In this document: positions 23,724 to 32,359 of the stretch, piece by piece
Position numbering within the stretch: position 1 is the stretch's first letter
Layout of the letters: every line of letters starts with the position of its first letter
Origin: Streptomyces sp. L-9-10
GTDB lineage: Bacteria > Actinomycetota > Actinomycetes > Streptomycetales > Streptomycetaceae
DNA: 64,000 bases
NCBI RefSeq assembly: GCF_004151105.1
Contig: NZ_PHRF01000008.1
Location: 82,145-146,144, forward strand
Direction: 5' to 3'
Position numbers and translations under genes: made by a program
The notes under the pieces: generated by a model
What the model was told of the DNA's origin: nothing
The model's database searches: none
What the model saw: only the letters and a program-made list of their open reading frames with translations

Positions 23724-24333
23724 CCGTACCCAGGAGAGTTCTGGGGCACCCACGAAGTCGGATGCCGAAGCGACGAACGTGGAGAGCCACTGGCAGAGGG
23801 CTTCTACGCATTCGATGTCGCACACCGCGCGGTCACGCAGCGCCGGGTCACACGGCAGGCAGTCCGACAAACCCAAACTGCTGCTGAGCCACACGGCTTG
23901 GACAATCAATCCAGTCCACGCTGGTCAGGGAATCGGTCCGATTGTCTTCCGTGTCAAAGGACGCGAGCTCATGCGGTGGCGCTCCGCTGTCGGTCCGGGC
24001 GGCAAGCGCGGAGATCTTGCGGACGCCACCGCTGGCGCGGCCGAAGAAACCCCGTGCGTGCTTGCGGCAGTGACTCAACTACCCTCGTGCACAGGCAACT
24101 TCGGCGGCGTGCAATTGGGGGGGTGCACTCGTGCACTCCTACCTGAGCTAGAGCTCAGCTCCTCCGTCTCGCTCCCCTGCAGACACACCGAGGTCCACTT
24201 CGCGAAGCCGGTCTGCTCAGGGCAGTGCGTGACGTTGACGAACTTTGCTCAAGCATGCGTGGAGTCAGCCCTCAGGGCATAACAGGCCCCAGCACGAAGC
24301 ACGGAGATGAACTCAGACTCCGCGATCGAATCC
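23724..24333. other. gap without a supported gene; GTGCAC dyad
   Basis: About 600 bp with stop codons in most frames. At 24123-24136 lies GTGCAC-TC-GTGCAC, two copies of a self-complementary hexamer, with further GTGCA copies at about 24091 and 24109. This is a possible regulator binding cluster, though no start codon close by is convincingly its target. Confidence 0.4.
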
Positions 24334-24879
24334 CTACGCGGACCATGACTCCTCCAGGATTTCTTCGATGATCCGCGTCCACTCCGATTCCTCGGCTGCA
24401 AACGGGATCGGATCGAAGGAGTTGATCTTCTCTTTGAAATGGGTTTCCAGTTGATCAAGGTCTGCACCTGAACGACAGGCGTCTGCGAACTCCTGAAAAG
24501 CGAGAAGAGTGTAGGCGAGCGACTCCACATCCCGATGGAGTTGCACATACGCGTCGAGAGGATCCCCTTCCGGGAACGCGTACACCTTCCCGTCCGCCGG
24601 GTCCAGCGCGATGACCATGTATGAGAACCAGCCCAGCTCAAGCCAGTTCTCGCACTGCGAGGGAAGTTCCTCATCATGATGCGCATATTTTTCCGAGAGC
24701 ATGATGGGCGTACCCTCGGCTCGCGTCATGAATTGCTCATCGTGCGGCAATCCGACAGAACTCAGAAAACTCGCCGTGTCCCCATGGAGATGCACATCGG
24801 TTTCGTAACGCGGAAAATAAACAACGCCGGTGATTCCATATCGACTGATCAGCTCTTCGGACGTGATTGCGTGATGCAT
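24334..24879 (-). CDS. SUKH-4-like immunity protein
   Basis: A 181-residue protein. It has the SUKH-4 style opening, EELISRYGITGVVYFPRYET and SFLSSVGLPHDEQF. WFSYMVIALDPADGKVYAFP follows, then an alpha-helical half with SLAYTLLAFQEFADACRSGA. SUKH proteins are immunity proteins of polymorphic toxin systems, often against deaminase and nuclease toxins. It starts 28 bp after the stop of the deaminase toxin gene, in the same direction, exactly where an immunity gene belongs. Confidence 0.75.
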   Translation of the reverse strand: MHHAITSEELISRYGITGVVYFPRYETDVHLHGDTASFLSSVGLPHDEQFMTRAEGTPIMLSEKYAHHDEELPSQCENWLELGWFSYMVIALDPADGKVYAFPEGDPLDAYVQLHRDVESLAYTLLAFQEFADACRSGADLDQLETHFKEKINSFDPIPFAAEESEWTRIIEEILEESWSA

Positions 24880-24907
24880 AGCCGGACCTTACTTATTTAC
24901 CCTCGAA

Positions 24908-26434
24908 TTATCGACCATGGGCGATCTTCAGATCAGCCACATAATCCCTGTGTTCCCTGTTGCGTTGATGCAGGGAGGAAACAGACGCATCATAGTCGGC
25001 GACGTGGTGCACCGCCGTGGAGCCGAAATAAAGATCCAGCCACCTGTCACAACTGGGCCTTTTCTGGCATGGCTCTCGCTCGGTAAATACTTCCTTCAAC
25101 CCTGACTTCTTTTCGTTATGCATTACCGGGTAACCAATTGAGCGTTCCGAGTGGAGCTTGTTTGGTTCACTGTAGCCGACGAGTATGCTTTCCCCTCTGC
25201 CGCCGGGGTCGACATAGCGCCCTGCCGCGTAGTTGCTGCCCCCATAGTCGTTCCGTGCAAGGCGGGCCAATTGAGTTGCCTGGCCCAGCCGGTCGGAATA
25301 CGGATCAACCTTGGTCGAAGTCACCTTACCCTTATGAGTGCCAGGTACCCCGGACTCCTCCTGCTCGCGTCTTGAACCCGGTCGCCAAGCCTTGCCATCA
25401 TTGGTGATTCCACCCAACCGCTCCTCGTCCACCCTGTCCAGGGGCTTGAGGTCACCATTGGGCAGAAGGCGTTCTATTGTTCCGTCTGTCGCCAGCAAGT
25501 AGGTGCGGACGTCATCATCATCCTTTCCGCACTTATCGAAGTCGCGCTCGCGATCCTTGTCGTTACCCTTGTGGTCCCGCTTGCTCTTGTCTATCTTCCC
25601 GCCGTGGTCCTCAAGGGTCTTAACCATGTCGTCGGCCTTCTTTTCGACCGCGTCTTCAGCCTTGTCCATGACGGTGGCGAGCTTATGGAAGCGACTGTCC
25701 TTCTTGACAGAAGTTTTGCGCTGTGCGCCACCGTCCTTGAATGAACCTTTCTTCTTGTCGAAGTTGTCGGCGGTTTTCTTGTAGCCACCGGACGCTTGGT
25801 CGAATTCATCGAACTCAATGACCAGGTCTTGAGCCATGTCCGCACTACCCGACGCCATGACGTCATAGGTGCTGCCGCCGCCGAGCCGGTCGCTGAACAG
25901 CGTCTCGATCTCCGCGAGTATCCTGCCCTCGATCTTGTCCGTGACGACCGCCGTGATCTGGCCTATCGCGTAGTCGATGGCCTCCTGGATGATGAGGCGG
26001 GCGGCACCGATGGCGGCAGCGGAGGCAAGACCGCTGATCCCGGCGGTAAAGAACATGCCGACAACCCCTGCGGTGGCTGCGGCCGCCGTGGCGGTGAGCT
26101 TGGTGATGATCGCGATCTTGCAAGTCAGAATGAGGCCGGCGCATTCATCGAGCGCGCCGGCCAAGTCGTCGCACCCGTCGGCGAACGTAGCGAGGTCCCG
26201 GGTGGTGAGCTTGCCCCAGCGACGGTCGATCGCTGTGACGGTTTCTCCCCTGCTCTTACCTGCCACGATGTGCGAGCAGGCGTTATTGCCCTCCTTGACC
26301 GCATCACGTATGCCTTCGGCCAGGTCCCGGTAGTCCTTTGCCGAGGCTTTGACCTCGTCCTCGTCGATTTGGGGCCAGTCGATGCCTACAAGGTCCAGCA
26401 CCTCGACCAGATCGTCGGGCAGCTTCTTCCCCAT
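24908..26434 (-). CDS. polymorphic toxin with C-terminal nucleic-acid deaminase domain
   Basis: A 508-residue protein starting MGKKLPDDLVEVLDLVGIDW behind a GGGGGGA ribosome-binding site 7 nt upstream, which is preferred over the ATG at 26464. Residues 20-100 are a helical, WXG-like secretion region (WPQIDEDEVKASAKDYRDLA). A hydrophobic Ala/Gly segment follows (about 100-145) and then a long, very charged Lys/Asp linker. The C-terminal domain has the zinc deaminase motifs H428-S-E430 (LHSERSIGY) and P455-C456 ... C462 (EVFTEREPCQKRPSC), closest to the XOO_2897-like deaminase family. Such toxins deaminate bases in nucleic acid or nucleotides; the target here is unknown. The SUKH-4 gene downstream is the likely antidote. 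Confidence 0.82.
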   Translation of the reverse strand: MGKKLPDDLVEVLDLVGIDWPQIDEDEVKASAKDYRDLAEGIRDAVKEGNNACSHIVAGKSRGETVTAIDRRWGKLTTRDLATFADGCDDLAGALDECAGLILTCKIAIITKLTATAAAATAGVVGMFFTAGISGLASAAAIGAARLIIQEAIDYAIGQITAVVTDKIEGRILAEIETLFSDRLGGGSTYDVMASGSADMAQDLVIEFDEFDQASGGYKKTADNFDKKKGSFKDGGAQRKTSVKKDSRFHKLATVMDKAEDAVEKKADDMVKTLEDHGGKIDKSKRDHKGNDKDRERDFDKCGKDDDDVRTYLLATDGTIERLLPNGDLKPLDRVDEERLGGITNDGKAWRPGSRREQEESGVPGTHKGKVTSTKVDPYSDRLGQATQLARLARNDYGGSNYAAGRYVDPGGRGESILVGYSEPNKLHSERSIGYPVMHNEKKSGLKEVFTEREPCQKRPSCDRWLDLYFGSTAVHHVADYDASVSSLHQRNREHRDYVADLKIAHGR

Positions 26435-26549
26435 GCGTAAATCCCCCCGAGACAGAGCAACCATTCCAGGTTCAAGACTGCCTGAATGCTCGTCAACTTG
26501 AAGGAGTGAGGATGCTGTGAATCAAACCTGTCGACAAGGTCAACTGTTG

Positions 26550-28205
26550 TCAGAGTGATGGAGCGATGCGGACCAGTGCCTCGTCCGTGCCGATGACGAC
26601 GGAGCGGTCCGCAAGCATGACCACAGCGCGGACGGGAGGCCCCGGTCGAAAACCCACCACTTCGCCACCGTCGAAGCGATGCAGTTCGACGAGGCCATCC
26701 TCCCAGGCAACCACCAGCGCCGGCCCTTCACGGGTGTCCGACGCGTGCAGCGCCACGACTGGACAGCGGCGCTCGGCAAGCGGCGCGGCCATCGGCTCGT
26801 GGCCCGGCGCCCATGCTCGCACTGTTCCGTCCGCGCCCCCGCTGTAGACCAACGGCACGACGCCGCCGGTCTCGCCCTCAACTCTGACGTTCAGCGCCGA
26901 AAGGGCTGCGACGCGTCCAGCATGTGAACGCGCCGAGTCAGTTGTGTCGCCGCCGAAGGTGCGTACCCCGCCATCGGCGTCACCGAGAACCACTACCGGC
27001 TGCTCACTGGGTGTGGCCGCCAGGGCCGTTCCCGAGTGCTCCCGCAACTCGCCTATGAAGTGGTCGGTCAGATAAGGCTTGTCGTTCAGCAACGCTTCGA
27101 GACCAGAGGCGTCCGGGCGCGCGGCCCACGATCGCTCCACGTGCACTCGGCCCAATTCATCCAACAGCAAGACCGTCCCGTCCGGCGGCACGGACATCGC
27201 GGTGCACTTTGTGGCCGAGGGTGTGAACCGCCCACGTGGACTGGCATCCGAGGCATTGAGTGCATGCACAGTGCCGCGGTGATCCGCTGACAGCAAGCAA
27301 TCGTCAAGCGGGCCTGATCCCATCGCCAGCGCGGCCACCGGGCCGGACCAGGGCGGTGATACGTCGCCCCTGACCCGATTCCATGCCACGCGCCAGGGCG
27401 CTTCCTCAGCCAGGACCGCGAGAGCTTGACGGAGTCGGGGGTCGGCGCTGTCTCCGAGAGCGGTCAGGAGGACCAGCGCGCGTGAGGCCTCGTCCTGCTC
27501 CCGGCACAGGGACTGTCCTGCCTTCAGCCACGCCGTCCGCAAGCCTCCGTGGTCTTCGGAGTCTGCTTCGTAGGCAGCAGTGACGACCCAGGGGTCGGCC
27601 GCGCAGACCGACGCCGGATCAGCCAGATCCGCCGACGCGGGCGCCTCGGTGACGGCTGGGTTCAGATCAACGTCGGGGGACAGTCCAGCTCTCCAGGTCT
27701 GAAGGCGCTTCGGATCTGTCCACCGCTCCAGATCCAGGTTCAGCTCGGCCGCGTTCGTTTCTCTCAGGAGCACGTGGGCAGCGCTGTCTGTCCGCGTTTC
27801 GGCGATCAGCTTGAGGTGCGGCAACTGTGCCAGTGCCAGCACGAGTTCGGCGACCGGCCGGGTGGCGAGGTCCGGCAGGACAATCACGGTGCGGCGCGGA
27901 TCAGCTGTCAGAACCTCCACCAGCTCACCCGGGGCACGCGCCACCACGCCCAATTGGTCAGCCAGCGCCCATACCGTTCCCAGCAGGCTCTCCCCGGACC
28001 GTGGGACCACGGCATGCACACGCCGGCTCACCGGCGTCCCTTCACGGCTCCCATGCGCGACAAGCCAGGCCAGCAGCGTCGACTTCCCGCAGCGCTCGGA
28101 TCCGGACACCAGGCAGATTCCCGGTGCTCGAGCGTCGGCGAGCCAGCCCAGCAGTGCCGCGGCGGCGGGCTCGCGACCAGCCGCGGGACGACCCCAACGA
28201 GTCAC
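26550..28205 (-). CDS. P-loop NTPase with C-terminal beta-propeller-like repeats
   Basis: A 551-residue protein. The Walker A motif GSERCGKST is at residues 35-43, followed by a TVIVLPDLA strand suggestive of Walker B. From about residue 290 there are repeated blades with DHRGTVHALNASD, DGTVLLLDELGRVHVE, DADGGVRTFGG, SGGADGTVRAWAPG and WEDGLVELHRF, a WD40-like propeller. The start overlaps the stop of the SUKH-4/deaminase gene by 4 bp. NTPase plus propeller suggests a sensing or scaffolding partner; no helicase or protease motif is present. Confidence 0.7.
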   Translation of the reverse strand: MTRWGRPAAGREPAAAALLGWLADARAPGICLVSGSERCGKSTLLAWLVAHGSREGTPVSRRVHAVVPRSGESLLGTVWALADQLGVVARAPGELVEVLTADPRRTVIVLPDLATRPVAELVLALAQLPHLKLIAETRTDSAAHVLLRETNAAELNLDLERWTDPKRLQTWRAGLSPDVDLNPAVTEAPASADLADPASVCAADPWVVTAAYEADSEDHGGLRTAWLKAGQSLCREQDEASRALVLLTALGDSADPRLRQALAVLAEEAPWRVAWNRVRGDVSPPWSGPVAALAMGSGPLDDCLLSADHRGTVHALNASDASPRGRFTPSATKCTAMSVPPDGTVLLLDELGRVHVERSWAARPDASGLEALLNDKPYLTDHFIGELREHSGTALAATPSEQPVVVLGDADGGVRTFGGDTTDSARSHAGRVAALSALNVRVEGETGGVVPLVYSGGADGTVRAWAPGHEPMAAPLAERRCPVVALHASDTREGPALVVAWEDGLVELHRFDGGEVVGFRPGPPVRAVVMLADRSVVIGTDEALVRIAPSL

Positions 28206-29089
28206 TGACGCCTCGCCTGTTCGGCCGCGTAGGTGATGAGCGCCTTCAGCCCTTCCTCCCGGGACTCCGCCGTATCTCCGTAGTCGAAGCTGTGAGTGAA
28301 CTCAGCGGTGGGAAAGGTCGCGTGGAGCCAGACCGCGCAGTAGTGACCAGGCATGAGGCACGGCTCGAGCTCACAGTAGACCCGGCGTACCCGGCTCGGG
28401 GTCACACCGTCAGCCGACAGGCGTCGCCAGATCCTTTCCTCGGGATGGGGTAGCCCTGGTCCGGTCGCCTCCGTCACGACCTTCTCCTTGCCTGCCTCGT
28501 CGATGTACTCGAAGGCGGCTGAAAAGGGGAAGTTGAGTGTGTGGCGGACATCGTCCAGGACGCGAGGCCACCAGCTCTCCCTTTCGACGAAAGCCGCAGC
28601 GTCGATCCGTCGCAGCTCCGCGTTCAATCCTCGAAAAGCGGCTGCCGCGTCCACCGGCCCGGAGGACGCGGCGATGACGGGCAGGGCTCGATCCAGCGCC
28701 AGTAGCGACGCACCGAGCGTCGACAGGTCTGTGTTCACGAACATGTCCTCGGCGACGTCCTCAAGGACAACCGCCTGCACCGCACCGTCCGGTCGTACAC
28801 AGAGATGCGCGAGGCCATCGCCGGCGATACGTGGCCATGTCTCAAGTTCTCTCGGGGGCTGAGGCAGTCCCAGGCGTACGGCAACAACGCCCAGTGTCGT
28901 CCCTTCGGCGGCCTCCGGGGCCCGGAAGTAAGGGGCGACGCTCTGCGGGATGCCGGTCTCCTCCAAGTACGTCCGAGCGGTCTCCGGCACGTCCGCCCCC
29001 AGCAGACTGCCCCGTCCCAATCGGCGCATGCCGTCCCGGCCGAAGTGCTGAACCAGTGGCTCCGGGCGATCCGGGCTGTGGGATGACAT
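28202..29089 (-). CDS. SUKH-4-like domain fused to a deaminase-like domain
   Basis: A 295-residue protein. The first 170 residues resemble SUKH-4 proteins (TYLEETGIPQSVAPYF, LCVRPDGAVQAVVLEDV, FVNTDLSTLGASLLAL). The last 110 match nucleic-acid/nucleotide deaminases, with H215-P-E217 (PHPEERIW) and P243-C244 ... C251 (CELEPCLMPGHYC), so zinc ligands and catalytic Glu are all present. The first gene of a two-gene operon with the NTPase/propeller protein (ATGA overlap). Fusion of an immunity-type fold with an apparently active toxin-type fold is odd; it may be self-controlled effector, sensor or decoy. Confidence 0.72.
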   Translation of the reverse strand: MSSHSPDRPEPLVQHFGRDGMRRLGRGSLLGADVPETARTYLEETGIPQSVAPYFRAPEAAEGTTLGVVAVRLGLPQPPRELETWPRIAGDGLAHLCVRPDGAVQAVVLEDVAEDMFVNTDLSTLGASLLALDRALPVIAASSGPVDAAAAFRGLNAELRRIDAAAFVERESWWPRVLDDVRHTLNFPFSAAFEYIDEAGKEKVVTEATGPGLPHPEERIWRRLSADGVTPSRVRRVYCELEPCLMPGHYCAVWLHATFPTAEFTHSFDYGDTAESREEGLKALITYAAEQARRQ

Positions 29090-29635
29090 GGATACCTCAC
29101 GAACAGACTCGGCTTACCGGCATCGACGACCCTAGCCGGTGACCTCGCGTGCGGGGTTTCATGGGAAGCGACGGCGGACACTGCGTGAACCGCAGGGCGC
29201 GTGCAGAGGGAACGACGCGGCGTCGTCCGGAGGTACGGAGTCGGGCCGCGCCTCATCGGTCACAACCCGGTTGAGGCCGCTCGTAGCCGATAGGGGGTGG
29301 ACTCGTTTTCCGGCAGGACGACTCCGCTCACCGGTGGGGTGGTTGCTACGTCGGTGACGCCTGCGGCACACAGCGGACAGTGGCTCGTCTCCCCGACGCG
29401 AGCCCACCCCTCCCAGAGCAGGAGGGCGCGGGCGGGCTCGCATGATGACTGGGGAGCTCTGGGCCGCCTGAAGATCCTCAGCACGGTGAACCTCTCCCAT
29501 GTTGCCCGAGGCGCCGGCCCCCTGTCCTCCCCCGCTCTCGCCGCTCCCCCTGTGAGCGCCGCGGCGGCTGGATACCATGTGGGCCGGCCCACTGCATTGG
29601 CGCTGACGAGTAATCGGGGAAGGAATCCGGGCAAC
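29090..29635. other. long non-coding gap upstream of htpG
   Basis: About 545 bp. The open frames here are unconvincing and have no recognisable product. It presumably carries the htpG promoter and that of the divergent SUKH-4/deaminase operon. An AAGGA ribosome-binding site precedes htpG. No CIRCE or HAIR-like operator was recognised by eye. Confidence 0.4.
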
Positions 29636-31606
29636 ATGCCTATCGAGACATTCGAGTTCCAGGTAGAAGCGCGTCAACTCCTGCAGATGATGATCCATTC
29701 GATCTACTCGAACAAGGACGTATTTCTGCGCGAGCTCATCTCCAACGCCTCGGACGCGTTGGACAAGTTGCGGTTGGAATCCCTCCGCGACGACAAGCTG
29801 CGGGAAGACGTATCGGATCTCCACATCGGCATCGAGGTCGACAAGGAGCGGCGCACGCTCACCGTACGCGACAATGGCATCGGTATGTCGCACGACGAAG
29901 TAGTGGAGCTCATCGGGACGATCGCGAATTCCGGCACCGCGAAGTTCCTGAAGGAGTTGAAGGAACTCAAGGAGGCCAAGGACTCGGCCGCCTCCGAGGA
30001 ACTCATCGGGCAGTTCGGTGTGGGCTTCTACTCCAGCTTCATGGTGGCCGACGAGGTCACGCTGCTGACCAGGCGGGCGGGAGAGAGCCGGGGGACGCGC
30101 TGGGAATCCAGCGGCGAGGGTACGTACACCATCGAGACGGTCGACGACGCGCCGCAGGGTACGTCGGTGACGCTGCGGCTCAAGCCCGAGGACATCGAGG
30201 ACCAGCTCTTCGACTACACGTCCACCTGGAAGATCAAGGAAATCGTCAAGCGGTACTCGGACTTCATCACGTGGCCCATCAAGATGGCCGCGGAATCCAC
30301 GGACACTGACGCGGGCGCGGGCGCGGGCGCGGACACGGACGCCGACACGGATGCGGACGGCGGCAGTGACGGCCGGCGCGAGGCCGAGACGATCAACTCC
30401 ATGAAGGCGCTGTGGGCCCGGTCCAGGGACGAGGTGACCGATGACGAGTACAGCGAGCTGTACAAGCACATCAGTCACGACTGGAACGACCCGCTCGAAA
30501 CCATCCGTATGCAGGCGGAGGGCACCTTCGAATATCAGGCGCTGCTCTTCATCCCGTCCCACCCGCCCCAGGACCTGTTCATGCAGGGGCACAAACGCGG
30601 AGTTCAGCTCTATGTGAAGCGCGTGTTCATCATGGACGACTGCGAAGCGCTCATGCCCGAATACCTCCGCTTCATCAAGGGTGTCGTCGACGCGCAGGAC
30701 CTGTCGCTCAATGTGTCGCGGGAAATCCTCCAGCAGGACCGCCAGATCCAGTTGATGCACCGTCGCCTCGTCAAGAAGGTGCTGTCGACGCTGAAGGACA
30801 TGATGTCCGGCAGCCCGGAGCGTTACGCGACGTTCTGGAAGGAATTCGGCCGGGTCCTGAAGGAAGGTCTTCTCAGCGACTTCGAGAACCGCGACGCGAT
30901 CCTCGGCGTCTCCTCGTTCGCGTCGACCCAGGACAAGGAGGGGCTGACCACTCTCCGGCAGTACGTGGACCGTATGAAGGAAGGCCAGCAGCACATCTTC
31001 TACATGACGGGCGAGTCGCGCTCGGCCATCGAGAGTTCGCCTCACATGGAAGCGTTCCAGGCCAAGGGCTTCGAAGTGCTGCTGCTGACCGATCCGGTCG
31101 ACGAGGTGTGGGTCCAGTCCGTACCGGAGTTCGACGGCAAGCAGCTGCGGTCGATCGCGAAGGGCGAGGTCGATCTCGACACCGAGGAGGAGAAGAAGGA
31201 GGTCGAGGCCGAACGCGAGAAGCGGCAGCAGGAGTTCGCCGGTCTGCTGACGTGGATGACGACGGAGCTGAGCGAGAGCGTGAAGGAAGTACGGCTCTCG
31301 TCCCGGCTCACCGTCTCGCCCGCCTGCATCGTCGGGGACACCCACGATGTGACGCCCGCCCTGGAGAACATGTACCGCGCCATGGGCCAGGAGGTGCCGC
31401 GCATCAAGCGCATCCTCGAACTCAACCCCACGCACCCGCTGGTCACCGGGTTGCGGAAGGCCCACACGGAACGGGACGCCGACGCGGGACTGGCCGAGGC
31501 GGCCGAACTCCTCTACGGGATGGCCCTCCTGGCCGACGGCGGCGAGCTGAGTGACCCCTCGCGCTTCATCAAGCTGATGGCGGACCGGCTGGAGCGCACC
31601 CTGTAG
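29636..31606 (+). CDS. htpG: molecular chaperone HtpG (Hsp90)
   Basis: A 656-residue Hsp90 homologue. The N-terminal GHKL ATPase has NASDALDKLR, DNGIGM and GQFGVGFYSSFMV. The middle domain has VSREILQQDRQIQLMHRRLV, and a C-terminal dimerisation region follows. Between the N and middle domains is an acidic low-complexity insertion of about 28 residues (Asp/Ala/Gly/Thr) like a eukaryotic Hsp90 charged linker. The start at 29636 gives the canonical MPIETFEFQVEARQLLQMMI. The stop codon lies inside a 17-bp tandem repeat. Confidence 0.96.
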   Translation: MPIETFEFQVEARQLLQMMIHSIYSNKDVFLRELISNASDALDKLRLESLRDDKLREDVSDLHIGIEVDKERRTLTVRDNGIGMSHDEVVELIGTIANSGTAKFLKELKELKEAKDSAASEELIGQFGVGFYSSFMVADEVTLLTRRAGESRGTRWESSGEGTYTIETVDDAPQGTSVTLRLKPEDIEDQLFDYTSTWKIKEIVKRYSDFITWPIKMAAESTDTDAGAGAGADTDADTDADGGSDGRREAETINSMKALWARSRDEVTDDEYSELYKHISHDWNDPLETIRMQAEGTFEYQALLFIPSHPPQDLFMQGHKRGVQLYVKRVFIMDDCEALMPEYLRFIKGVVDAQDLSLNVSREILQQDRQIQLMHRRLVKKVLSTLKDMMSGSPERYATFWKEFGRVLKEGLLSDFENRDAILGVSSFASTQDKEGLTTLRQYVDRMKEGQQHIFYMTGESRSAIESSPHMEAFQAKGFEVLLLTDPVDEVWVQSVPEFDGKQLRSIAKGEVDLDTEEEKKEVEAEREKRQQEFAGLLTWMTTELSESVKEVRLSSRLTVSPACIVGDTHDVTPALENMYRAMGQEVPRIKRILELNPTHPLVTGLRKAHTERDADAGLAEAAELLYGMALLADGGELSDPSRFIKLMADRLERTL

Positions 31607-31643
31607 TCGAGCGCACCGTGTAGTCGAGCGCACCCGTGTAGTC
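31592..31643. repeat. three tandem copies spanning the htpG stop codon
   Basis: GAGCGCACC, one to three variable bases, then TGTAGTC occurs at 31592-31608, 31609-31625 and 31626-31643. Only the first copy is in the gene; each copy contains TAG. Confidence 0.9.
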
Positions 31644-31723
31644 GGGCTCCACCACCGTCCGGCCCACGGCGTACGTCCGTCCCTGTCCGGATCCCACCTA
31701 TAGTCCTAAACTTGCGCAACCCA

Positions 31724-31729
31724 TAAAGT
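31724..31729 (+). promoter_or_regulatory. -10 box of the gene at 31736, leaderless start
   Basis: TAAAGT lies 6 nt before the ATG at 31736, with no ribosome-binding site between. Confidence 0.5.
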
Positions 31730-31735
31730 GTTCGC

Positions 31736-32002
31736 ATGAATGATCAGGGCAGGGATCCGGGCAGGCACCCGGACGTGAATACGTGCGCGACGGAATGGGA
31801 AACCGCGGTGCTCGACGGCGGACCCGCGGACGGCATGCGGATGCGGGTCACCGACCGGCCGTCCGTGGTGCAGGTGACGTACCCCTGCGAGCTGGAGGGG
31901 CCGGCCGGCGGCGCCCAGGCGGTGGCGGTCTACGTATACCGGCGGGACCCGCGCGTACAGGGCGAGCCACTGCGGTACGGAATCGACAGAGCCAGCCCCT
32001 GA
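31736..32002 (+). CDS. conserved hypothetical protein
   Basis: An 88-residue soluble protein with an ETAVLDGGPADGMRMRVTDR segment and a VAVYVYRRDPRVQGEPLRYG end, a pattern seen in short unnamed actinobacterial proteins. A leaderless promoter supports the start. It is convergent with tatA. Function unknown. Confidence 0.65.
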   Translation: MNDQGRDPGRHPDVNTCATEWETAVLDGGPADGMRMRVTDRPSVVQVTYPCELEGPAGGAQAVAVYVYRRDPRVQGEPLRYGIDRASP

Positions 32003-32023
32003 GTTGAGCCGCGCGCTCCGCGC

Positions 32024-32245
32024 TCAGCGTGCCGCGTCACTGTCGGCGGCTCCGGAAGGCGCCCGGCCGGAGGGGGCCGGGTGCGTGGCACCCTCCCCCT
32101 TCATCGCCTTCGCCTCGCTCCTGAGAATGCGCAGGGACTTGCCCACCGAACGCGCGGCGTCCGGCAGTCTCTTCGAGCCGAACAGCACGATGATCACGAT
32201 CGCCACGATCAGCAGATGCCAGGGCTCCAACCCGTTACGCACCAT
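32024..32245 (-). CDS. tatA: TatA/TatE-type twin-arginine translocase subunit
   Basis: A 73-residue protein with one N-terminal helix (LEPWHLLIVAIVIIVLFGSK), the FGSKRLPDAARSVGKSLR hinge and amphipathic helix, and a polar tail. These are the defining features of TatA, which forms the pore for folded proteins with RR signal peptides. The ATG at 32245 or the next codon (GTG) may be used. The core tatC gene is not in the window. A second TatA-like gene lies at 35728. Confidence 0.88.
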   Translation of the reverse strand: MVRNGLEPWHLLIVAIVIIVLFGSKRLPDAARSVGKSLRILRSEAKAMKGEGATHPAPSGRAPSGAADSDAAR

Positions 32246-32359
32246 TTCCGCCCCGCCTTCCTCTCACCGGGCCGTGGACCCGCCACCATTGATTGCCGTA
32301 TTGCGCAACTGTACAACCATGATGGACCTCCGGCCGGGCGCCCCTATAGCCGGGCGCCC

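Noticed and set aside
29159..31633. 824-codon open frame antisense to htpG
   Set aside because: A shadow produced by high-GC codon bias; the translation is low complexity and the plus strand encodes an unmistakable Hsp90.
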